Positions 46,270 to 56,900 of a stretch of DNA of 64,000 bases are shown here, piece after piece. The position numbers and the translations under genes were made by a program. The stretch comes from Lutraria lutraria (Eukaryota; Mollusca; Bivalvia; Venerida; Mactridae), in NCBI GenBank assembly GCA_964023205.1, contig OZ026842.1, forward strand, positions 11,944,716-12,008,715, in the 5' to 3' direction. How positions within the stretch are numbered: position 1 is the first letter of the stretch; each line of letters starts with the position of its first letter. Below the pieces are notes generated by a model that was given only the letters and a program-made list of their open reading frames with translations, had not been told where the DNA came from and searched no databases.

Positions 46270-49200
46270 ATTAGTCTAAATTCCGACGATTCAACTTCTA
46301 CATTACCGTCCAGTGTTCAAAACATCAGTATCAGATTCCTTAGTTTTGGAACTAGCAATCCGTATTCTTGTGTTTCCATAAGCCCCGAAGTGCAGGCCTC
46401 CCTCAATAAATGTTGGTTCAAGCGTCTTAGAAGCAACAACTTCGAATAAACGTCAATGGTAACAATATACCCATCTACAAATGATTTTGTCGACTCTTCA
46501 CACCAATCGACGGAATCTTCATTTTCTTCTCCAAACACATCTATCATATCAATAATTTCGCCTAGCGAATCTCGTACAGACCATACTACAATGACATCAT
46601 CAATGAACTCAGACTCTAAATTAGACATTAGTACAAACTCCGTACCAATAATAAAACAAGCAAACACTATGTCTATATTATCAAGTGATTCAACGTCAGA
46701 AACTACCACAGCGGGCATCACTTCAGGTAAATTATTGGTTATCTTTAATATATAGCGCTGTAAATCTTCCTGACATTCTTTCTCTAAATGTTTCAGTATT
46801 AATAATTCGGTTTCCTACCCCCCCCCCCCCCCCTACCCCTCCCTAGTCCAGATAAACGCTCGTGTATATAATCATGTGATATTAAGATATTTGATTTAAT
46901 ATTTTTCGAACAATTTTATCAACTCACACCTGTGTCAATTAAACTCTATCAACGCTACCGCCCAAAAATAGTTCAAATGACGTACAAATGGCGGTAGAAC
47001 TGATAATTAATCCAGGTTGCAGACACAAACCCGTTCCTTTTCATACAACGAGATACGGATTATTTTGCTTGAGAAGTGTAACAATAATTTCATTGACTTA
47101 AGTCCCCAGATCTCCAATTATTTAGTCAAAAGTAGGCAAGCACCTTTCTGATTTTGATTAATTATAAATTGACACCAAAACCTCCACACTGATAATTCAT
47201 TTGTATTTAAATTGGTACACGGGTTCTCGGATTCCCTTCTAATCGAGTGCAGGGAGCAACTGAAAGCGTACATCACATAAATTCTTACATCACACTTTCG
47301 AATCAAAACATCTCCATGTGTATTTATGTGAATAATGATAATAAATACTTCATTTATAGAGGTGCCAATGTATTTGGCATAGGCCAGCAGATCTACCCTG
47401 CGAACCTGTTTGATTTAATTTGAAAAAAATCCCCGGTATTTGCGATCATTATTTAAAAAGAAGTCAGCTCATTTGTTTGTCATCCACAACCCAGACAACA
47501 TCATAAACTGGTTCTCGTAGACTTGTGTGTACAAAGCCTTTGGTGCAATACATCATGGAACGGAAACCAGTTTAACAACATCACAGGGACAAACAGAACG
47601 GGTACAACAAGGGTACAGACATTATACAATACCGTTATCATCAATTTTTTGTACGCCGATAAATACATGTAGTTTTTCTTCGCAAATGATTTCTAATAAT
47701 AATTATATTTTATAATAAATTGTTATTATATAACAAAAAAAAAGTAAATTCTTCAATGAAGTAAGCTTTGAATATGATTTATCATGAACTTCCAGGGAAA
47801 CAATTACAAATGCCACCTGCCACAGATTCAGCAAACAAAGTACATATGCTTAGAACGAGTTGTTGAATAAAGCACCAGTAAGGTTTAGTTAGTACGTATA
47901 AGGATAATTATATTTTACATCGATTGTAGAGCAAGTTCTTACAACTTATATTATCTACTCTCGATGACTGCTTCCTGTGTTCTGATCAGTTCTTGCGCCG
48001 AAAGAAGGGATTGTGAAGGTTCCGGTCAAATTCCGCCACTGACGGGATTCGAATCCGCATCCTTAGGGTTAGGATTCCGATGCTCTGCCCCTACACCACT
48101 GCTCCTCCTAAATGCAATTTATCCTTAACTATACCATGGTAAATTTCTAGATAAACTACATGGCGTGTGGAACACAAATGATAATTTAGTAGAGTTTTTC
48201 CAAAAACAGTGCGAACTTTTAGAACACCTTTCGTAAATTTTGCTGCATCCCTGCCCAATATAGATTGGTTTTCTAAATACGTAAGAATAGTAAGCAGAAA
48301 ATGAAACCCTTTAATGAATAACACAAGAAACGATGAAGAAACCGTAAACTGTGAAAATCTGGGAGCAAACGTAATTTAAATGAATCTAAATACCATACAA
48401 CAAAGAAATACGGCAACTTAATTATTACACGTTTTTTTGGTATCTTTCAACATAAAATATCCATCTAGCACGTTTTTCTGCATGGTGTTGGGACCAAAAA
48501 AGATTTTTAATCACGGAGAGAATCGTATGACTTCAAAATAAATAATTGCCACTGCAGAGGCTCGGTATGTTCATTATTTTGTTTAATTTAGGTGACAAAT
48601 GTTTCCAGAGCACCAAACCAGACTTAGCCCATTATATGCGCACTAACTTTCAGTTAATAGCGGGACTAAGTGCGTTCTCATACGTTCTATAGCATTCGAG
48701 AACATTGTTTGAATTGTGTCCAGCCTTAGTAAACCACAGGAATCATAATAAATTGGTACTAAAGTGAATGAAAATATACTTTTTTCTTCACCCCCCCCCC
48801 CCCCCCCCACACACACATAAAGTCAATAATGATTTTGTTCATCTAATGTTTTTTTATAAGTCTGCGGCGCAAAAATGTTCATTGCAGATGTTTAGTAAAT
48901 AAAACGAGCATTTCATGGATAATAAATAACACGCGAGCAAAATAGTAACTTAAAGTTTCACGCTTAAAACCACCACAGTTATAGTTGTTCAAAAATATAA
49001 CAAAACGAATATTTTGTGCAAATATTGATTTGGACATAACTGTAAAACAATCTCAGTCTAAGGACTGTGTACAAATCTTATTCGAATTCGAAGAAAATGA
49101 ATCCTAGAAAAGAAACATAATACTTTTATATCTTTAATTGGAAATCCTTCAGCTCGTAAATTCATCCTTTCCCACAATTACCACATTCCCCGCAACCCGA

Positions 49201-52030
49201 TAACCGCGAACACACCTAACACATAAATATATGCAAAACTGGTGGATAAACCGAATCGCTCAGAGTAGTCATGCCTTGGAACGGTTTGCTGAAATGAAAA
49301 ATGCGATTCTTTACGTATCGTCAAACACGAATAACCAATCATTTTTTAAATAAGGCTATGAGGTGTACAGCAGTTTCCGTCTAGCACATAAACCCTGGTG
49401 TATTGTACCAATAAACCATGAACTCCATATTACATCTCTACCATTGAAGACCTTTGAACATTGGGTTCTTTGGTGACCTTTGAGCATTGGGTTCTTTGAT
49501 GACCTTTGAACATTGGTTTCTTTGGTGACCTTTGAGCATTGGGTTCTTTGATGACCTTTGAACATTGGTTTCTTTGGTGACCTTTGAGCATTGGGTTCTT
49601 TGGTGACCTTTGAACATTGGGTTCTTTGATGACCTTTGAACATTGGGTTCTTTGGTGACCTTTGAGCATTGGGTTCTTTGATGACCTTTGAACATTGGTT
49701 TCTTTGGTGACCTTTGAGTTTATTTTTTACCATTGAGCATTGGGTTTCTTTGTGACCTTTGAGCATTTTGGTTCTTTGGTGACCTTAGAGCTTTGTGTTC
49801 TTTAGTGACCTTTGAGCTTTAGCTTCATTGGTGACCTTTGATCATTGAGTTCTTTGGTGACCTTTGAGCTTTGTGTTCTTTGGTGACCTTTGAGCATTAG
49901 CTTCATTGGTGACCTTTGAGCATTTGGTTCTATGGTGACCTTTAAACATTGGGTTCTATGGTGTCATTTGTGCATTGGGTTGTATGGTGACCTTTGAGCA
50001 TTGGGTTCTTTTGTGACCTTTGAGTATTGGGTTTTATGGTGACCCTTGAGCATTGGGTTTTATGGTGACCCTTGATCATTGGGTTTTATGGTGACCTTTA
50101 AGCATTGGGTTCTTTGGTAACATTTGAGCATTGAGTTCACCGTGTAGCTTTGCATTCCGAGTACATCTGTTTCCTGAAGAATCTGGGATAGTATAACATG
50201 GTATCATATTTGTATCAAGACATATCATCCTTATTTCTGCCCCAGTGAGTGGACATATTTTGGGAACTTTTATATGTGTATAAAATAGAAAATGATATTC
50301 CTTGAGATTTTAAAAAAAGTTATGATATTCCTTTTAGTTTTTGTCTCGCAAAATTTGCATTAATTCATATGAGAGATGCCAATATTTCAAAGATTAAACA
50401 AAATAAAATTTATTCCATCCAAAATCTGATTTAGATGAAGATTATATGGAAGAACATTTATTAATGTATCTTAAGAAATTGTAATTACATGTATATACTT
50501 TTTTAACCAAGGGCAACAACTATTACACACGTTTTACGTTTTGTTAATTGAATTTAAGAATCTAGTGTAACTATAAAGTATAATAACTAAGGTACATAAT
50601 GTTTTATATTAAAAATTTTGATTTACATTGAGCAGAAAAAGTGCAGCATTATAGATATAATATATCATTACTACAATGTATTATAATTGTTTCAGATGGT
50701 TTAGAATTATCAACAACAGCATCCTATGCTATCCTTATAGGCACATTAAGTTTGATCTTCTCTGGAGTGCTGGCTTATTTCTATTTCAAAAACAGACGGT
50801 AAGTTGATTTTTGCGATGAATTTTTGTACAAAATAGTTACATTATACACGTAATACTATATACCTATCTATCGACCCGCGTGCTTGGTCGAGTGGTTAAG
50901 CTCGCTGACTTCAAATCACTGTAACCCCAATACCGGCCATATCTCTTTATGAGAGAAAGCAGGCAGTTGTTTACGGAGGATTGGAGTCCAGTACTGGTTC
51001 TTCCCAGGAACGATGGTTAGCTGAACTGTCCGCCTCACGTGACTCTGACTGTTGAAATGGGAAGTCAAACCCCAACGAACAATCGAAAGTATACCGATAA
51101 AAACTTCTATTACTCTCTGGTACTTCCAACATTGTTGAACTTTAGATGAATTATACATTCTTTATGCAATATCATTACAGTAACAAAAATATAGGACATA
51201 TAGGCAAATGTGTAAGCGGTCACAGAATAAAGGCCATTCCTTTAAAAACCACCAATGATTACTTTAGTATTTCGAACAAAATTACCTCCGGATATAGGCA
51301 CCTGTTAACCAAGGTCACATTATGTCCATGCTTGCAAGTTTGACTGTACGTCTTAACATTGGTCAGATTGTATCGCTTCAATATTTCTCATAAAATACCC
51401 GAGTAAGTTGAGACCGTCAGAGGAATTTTAGTCAAAAATACTAAGTGAAATGGCATTGATACGGTCAAATGAGAACATTTTTATTTGGTAGTTAGGTTTA
51501 AGATTTTCTTTCTTTTAAAACGAGTATTGCCCATCGACAGCATATAAAATGTTATGATTATAGTAAATTCTCCAAACACGTGGATTGCATTCTGTGGAGC
51601 TTTACATGTTTGTTATTTTAACTATCACACGTATGGTATTTACTATTTGTTTCATTTCAGATGTGTCTCTTGTAAGAGATGTTTACAAGCATTTCCAGCA
51701 CGCAAAAGATCCTCATCAACTTCAAGTCAGGTACACCTGACCCAAGATGACCCCACGTTTGTCGCTCAGTCCGGTCCGCGTCAGGAACGAGAACTCTTCT
51801 CTATCGGCGACCAAGATGGCGGCGATGATGGCCGTCCTCAGCCGCGTGGCCGACGAGGAACGGAAGATGACTATTTTTATGATGAAATCTTTGAAAGATC
51901 AGCTTTCGTTGATGAAAGCACAAACCGAGCTAACAAACATCTTACGATAGAGCCGGATGAAGACGATGAAGAACTTGGAGATATGAACGTTCCAGATTTG
52001 GTTTTTAAAAAACCAAATTCACGGTTTTGA
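46270..52030 (+). CDS. Single-pass membrane protein, 3' exons (5' end missing or broken)
   Basis: Two exons are well supported. 50696-50798 encodes GLELSTTASYAILIG...LAYFYFKNRR, a single membrane helix with a basic stop-transfer end. 51661-52030 encodes the cytoplasmic tail, starting CVSCKRC (possible palmitoylation) and ending in an acidic stretch and KKPNSRF-stop. Junction phases match (CG|A). A Ser/Thr-rich open segment at 46450-46725 ends TCAG|GTAAAT in phase 1, which joins correctly to the transmembrane exon to give Asp. It would form the extracellular stalk and implies a 4-kb intron with the 26-bp repeat. That frame is open back to 46270 apart from one TAA (46447-46449). No N-terminal domain or signal peptide was found. 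Family unknown. Confidence is for the last two exons. Confidence 0.6.
46730..49440. other. Probable intron or intergenic DNA, mostly featureless
   Basis: Contains C-runs at about 46817-46833 and 48791-48808 and a SINE at 47915-48108. No exon recognised on either strand. If the Ser/Thr-rich segment at 46450-46725 is an exon, this is its downstream intron. Confidence 0.4.
47915..48108 (-). mobile_element. tRNA-derived SINE, copy 2
   Basis: The reverse complement starts GGAGGAGCAGTGGTGTAGGG, has the B box GGATTCGAATCCCG, and carries the same body and tail as the copy at 42265-42465. The two copies are about 85-90 percent alike by eye. This copy retains GGCGCAAGAACTGATCAG, which is shortened in copy 1. 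Confidence 0.85.
49441..50145. repeat. 26-bp tandem repeat, about 27 copies
   Basis: The unit is GACCTTTGAACATTGGGTTC plus TTTGGT. GAACATT and GAGCATT variants alternate at first, and copies after about 49740 are more diverged, a gradient typical of array edges. Three minus-strand frames over it repeat KGHQRTQCSKV-like residues; these are repeat artefacts. Confidence 0.95.
50878..51080 (+). mobile_element. tRNA-derived SINE in the last intron of the membrane-protein gene
   Basis: CTTGGTCGAGTGGTTAAGCT is a clear A box. The B box is decayed. The body (GGATTGGAGTCCAGTACTGG, TTCTTCCCAGGAACGATGG) ends AAGTCAAACCCCAACGAACA, a typical molluscan SINE tail. Confidence 0.7.
51200..51349. mobile_element. 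MITE, family 2 copy
   Basis: AATAAAGGCCATTCCTTTAA and the right end GCAAGTTTGACTGTAC match other family 2 copies. Lies in the last intron of the membrane-protein gene. Confidence 0.5.
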
Positions 52031-52840
52031 TTTTTTTATACTGAAGTGAAGGCAAGGCTAAGTGCAATATCAATATCATGATAGCCAAGAGGTGGATTTT
52101 CTTTGTGTACAGAATTATATTTTTAAGTATGACATTTATTTCTCAATAACTTTCGATTTCGCATTAAGAATAACAGTTCATTGCATCAAGCATAACACTG
52201 ATGATTTTACGTGGAAAGAAAAGTTAAAACCTGTATAATCATGATGTACCAATCATATTACAACACCTTCATCTAAAGTGGTGGGAGTACGTTCACAGAC
52301 GAACGACCGGGTGATAAACAAAATAGACATTCGACTAGACTGGTAAAGACTGGCAAATCACGCCATTTAGGCCGCCACAAAAAATGTTGGTTTTGAGTAA
52401 CACGACGATGCAATAAAAATGCCCGATAAAAACCCTATTCTTTCTTAATTCAGGCTTCTTTTTCAGACAAGCATATGACGTTTAACTTAACCAAACTGAT
52501 ATGCCTACCTACCTACCCACTGATGCAAAACGTTTGGTCGGGTAACCACAAATCAACATTTTGAGCCTAATATATCATTTCTCGTCCAATCATTTACATT
52601 CACATGATTCAATCTGATGATATCCTTGTTCACATAAAAAACCAACATGTTCTTTTTTTGCATTTTGTAATTTATTTAATAAAAATAATATATATTACAA
52701 GAGTGTTATATTTTTAGTACATTATAAATATACACTATCCATATACACTATACAGTATTATTACAGGATCATGGATAAGACAAACAGTATGAGACAAAAC
52801 AACGAACAAATGGAAACAATAGAAGATAACGCACTATTAT

Positions 52841-53215
52841 TGATATGTCACATGATCCACTTATAATTATATGTCACATGGTCTATTATAAATGATATGT
52901 CACATAGTTCAGTTACAGTTATATGTCACGTGATTTTTGATAAATGACATGTTACGTGATCCACTTACATTATATGTCACATGGTCTATTATAAATGATA
53001 TGCCACATGGTCCACTTACAATTATATGTTATGTGGTCTATTATAAATGACATGTCACATGGTCCACTTACAATTATATGTCATGTGATCCACTATTAAT
53101 GATATATCACGTAATCAACTATGAATGGCATGTCACGTGGTCCACTATAAATGAAGCATCACGTGGTGCAATATCAACCTGTCACGTACTCCAGTATTGA
53201 TCATATGTCACGTGT
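52841..53215. repeat. About 28-bp tandem repeat rich in CACRTG
   Basis: Units resemble ATATGTCACATGGTCCACTT with alternating ACAATTAT and ATAAATGAT linkers, so the effective period is a dimer of about 57 bp. Later copies read CACGTGGTCCACTATAAATG. About 13 copies, diverging towards 53200. Confidence 0.85.
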
Positions 53216-53915
53216 TCAAATGTTTCAAAATCTAGACATTCCTACTTCTTGATGGTGATAATAATACAAATGATGACAGTAACATCAACATGTAATAAGG
53301 ACTGTAAAGATGTTAAATTCTATGTATATTGAGTTAAACACTGCTATTTCAGCTTTTGAATGAAATCTAATGTATAAGTTGACATTTTGTGAACAGTCAC
53401 CATTTCTATGCAATAGCCTGACGTCATTCTAGACATGAATCCGTTCAAACAATGCAGAACAATCGAAAGTGTATAGAACACGAGCTATCATTTAATGATC
53501 CAAAAAAGCATGCAAGTTAATATAATAATTCCTGCGAATTATTCATGCACTCATCAGATATTGACACATTTCCTAATTGCTTTCACAAAGCAGACTACAA
53601 ACACACATTCTACCTAGTTTCATGACCGCGCCACTTAATGACAGTATTTAACATGTATAATATTATGTCGAAACACATGTGTCCCTGTTTTGATAGACAA
53701 TGTTCATTACATAAATTTGCACAGAATGTGCAATAAAAAGCATATTTCACAAAAAGTTAATAACATTTGAGCACCAAAACGTATGAGTAAATCGAACAAC
53801 AGAATTATCTCCCCTCCTTATTCGTGTATAAACCAAATAGAAATGCTGATGAACACACAGTCATATGCATTACCTATTCGTGTCATTGAAAGTGTTTCAT
53901 TTTAAACATCAATAA

Positions 53916-53921
53916 TTTATT
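53916..53921 (-). terminator. Possible poly(A) signal of the mucin gene
   Basis: AATAAA on the minus strand, about 31 bp after the stop codon. The AT-rich context makes chance matches common. Confidence 0.35.
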
Positions 53922-53951
53922 CTTTTTTGAATTTGTCTGTATTATATACAC

Positions 53952-56900
53952 CTAAACTGCTTCCGTTGCATTGTAATCATAATAATCAGGAAAAGGCATA
54001 GTCTGATTTGCCCCAAACGTTGTTTCTATATAATCTGGCAAAGGTGTTCCCGTGCTATCCAATGTAGTTGTCTCCGTACTATTCGCAGTAGTTGTTTCTG
54101 TACTATCTGGCACTGATGTTACCGCAGTCACTCCAACAATGTCCGGTGTTGGGGTTCCAGTAGCTTCCGGAGTAGTTGTTTCAGCAATGTCCGGGATTGG
54201 AGTTCCCGTAGCGTCTGGTGTAGTTGTTTCAGCAATGTCCGGGGTTGGGGTGACCGTAGCTTCCGGTGTAGTTGTTCCAACAATGTCCGGTGTCGGGGTT
54301 CCCGTAGCTTCCGGTGTAGTTGTTGTGTCCGTACTATCTGGGGTTAATACAGTTGTGCCGGTTTTTTCCGTAGTAGATATTATTTCGGTGGTCGAAATAG
54401 GAGCTTCAGTGGTACCATTGTCTGATGCTTCAGTGACTAAGTCTGCTGTGATATTTGCATTATAATCATCATAATACTCAGTTCCATTATAATCATAGTA
54501 GTCGGTTATATTCCCAGGTGTTGAAACTGTAAATGCATCGGTGGTTAGTTGTACTGTAGTTGATTCGGTTACAACTGCTGATGTTACTTCCTGTGTTGTT
54601 TCAGGAGATGGAGTAGAATCAGTGACCAACTCCGTTGTCTTTTCAACATCAGGTATAGTTGTTATTGGTTCAGTTGCTGAAGGTGTAAGGGTCGTATCGC
54701 TTGATGTACTTTCCATTGCTTCTGTTGAAGTTGCTAATTCAGCTTCCAGCGTGGTTTCTGGTTGGGTCTTATCAACTGTTTTTGCGGTTGTGACAAATTG
54801 AGAGACGGTTGTATCCGTGACATTTGTCGTTTCATTCGCTACTACATCTTCACTTACTATCGTTGCTTCAGTCGTGCTCTCATCAAAAAGTGTTGTTTCA
54901 ATAGCTTCACTTGTTACATCTGTCATATCAACTGGTGTTTGTGTAGACATATCGGTAAATGTATCAGTGGTGTATTCTGTAGTACTTTCCACTAAAGTCG
55001 TGGGTTCTTGTACAGTTGTAGTGGGTAAAGAAATGGTTGTACTAACTTCGTCAACGGTAGTGATTGATTCTGTTGTTGTTTCTAGACTAGCAGTCTGAGT
55101 AGTACTGTCGGCGACTGATGTCTCGTTTACTACAGGTGATTCGGTAACGGTAAATGTCACTGGCATTGTTGTAACAATAGGTGACACCTTGGTTGATATG
55201 CTTGGAGTTGAAACGTTACTTTTCGCCGATAAGACGGAAGTATCTGCTGTTTCATTAACAGTGCTTGGTTTGAATTCTTCAGTAAATGATTCTTCACCGT
55301 ACTCATCCAAAAACATTGCATCAGCTGATTTTGTAGACGCCTTAGTTGCTTCAGGGGATGTAATGTTTTCTGTTTCTGTGCTTGTCATAATTCCAACAGT
55401 TGTTGTCGTAATATTGTCTATCATATCTGTTGTGGTTTCAAACGTCGTCTTAACTGCTGTTTTGACAGTGGTTTCCAAAGCTTCAGTGGTCATTAATGAT
55501 TTTTCTGATGTTGTCAAAACTTCTTCGGTTGTAACTGGTGTGATTTCAGACGTGGTCAACGATAATTCGCTTGTCGTATCGATTAAATCGCTCAATGTAG
55601 TTGAAAGAGGAGAATCAGTTGATGCTGACAATGTTGTCGTAACAAATACATCTTCTGGGCTTACTGTTGAAACATCATCTGTTACGAATGGTAATTCTGT
55701 AGTACTTAAACTCGGTTCTTCAGAGGTAGCAATTTCTTCCATTGCGGTTGATACCTCAGTAAAGTCTGGTATCTCTGTTGTTGATTCAACCGTTTGTATC
55801 GTAGTCATTTCAGTATCAGTTGCAGAAGTTAGAATAGTTGAACTTTCAGTAAGGGGTTGTTTTATCGTTGTGGTATCCGCTTCGAATGTAGTCTTATCAA
55901 CTGTGGTTTGACTCTCCGTAGTCTCCAGTGTAGTAGTTTCTTGTTCAGTAACTGGTACTGTTGTAGCCTCTGTAGTCGTCGTAGGAATTTCAGTACTTTC
56001 AACTAAAGGAATCTTTGCTGTTGTGATATCTGATGCTTTGCTTGTTTCCGTAACGAGTTCTTCCGTGACTGTTGTCGTTGTTTCTGTATCTGTAGGTGTT
56101 GGAATGGTTGTCGTTGTGCCACTTAGTGTAGTAAAATCTTCGACTATGTCACCTGATGTTGTAGTTTCAAATTCGTACATGTCGATTGTTGTATCATCGT
56201 ACATTTCAGTAAAATTCTCTGTTGTAGGAAATTCCGTCGTTTCATATGTTTCAGTGGTAAATTCTGGTTTTGTTGTACTTACATCGGTTGGCTGTTCCGT
56301 AGTCAATTCGATCGGTATTTCTTCTGTTGTAGTAAACACAATCGTTCCTTCTGCTGTTGTGACGGGAGTTGTTGTTTCCTCTGTCACTGTTTCTTCTGTT
56401 GTTGTGACTGGAGTTGTTGTTTCTTCTGCTGTTGTGACTAGAGTTGTTGTTTCTTCTGCTGTTGTAACTGGAATTGTTGTTTCTTCCGTTGTTGCTTCTT
56501 CTGTTGTTATTTCTTCTGTTGTTGTAACTGGAGTTGTTGGTTCTTCTGTTGTTGTTTCGTCTGTCGTAGTTTCTTCTGCTGTTGTGACTTGAGTTGTTAT
56601 TTCTACTGTTGTACTTATTGTGTCCGTCGACTTAATTGTAGTTTGTTGTTCAGCTTCGGTTGTTTTCTCTACTGTGTCCGTCGTACTTGTAGTTAAGATA
56701 TCCTGTTCAGTACTTGAAGCTGCTGTAGAACTTGTTGGACTGATGGTAGTTTCCTCTGCCGCCACTCCTTCGGTTTGATCAGTAGCTTCTTGCCCCGTAA
56801 CAAAATCTGGGGAATATTCAGTTGTCGATTCGAAAATAAACATATCTTCCGTAGTCATATCCGGATCTGATGTTATGACTTGTTCAGATGTTGTAGTCGC

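Larger units (their letters stand above)
52031..53951. other. Convergent intergenic region
   Basis: Lies between the stop codons of two convergent genes. Possible poly(A) signals for the plus-strand gene: AATAAA at 52412-52417 and 52678-52683. For the minus-strand mucin: AATAAA at 53921-53916, about 31 bp past its stop. A 28-bp repeat array occupies 52841-53215. No other coding sequence is seen. Confidence 0.5.

Noticed and set aside
46317..46721. 134-residue minus-strand frame
   Set aside because: Explained by the Ser/Thr-rich composition of the plus frame, which avoids stops in this minus register. It has only a weak acceptor and no recognisable domain, and the plus frame has a donor in the right phase.
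49356..49766. Three overlapping minus-strand frames rich in KGHQRTQCS
   Set aside because: All three frames of a 26-bp repeat are open, giving the same peptide in each phase, which is typical of simple repeat DNA rather than coding.
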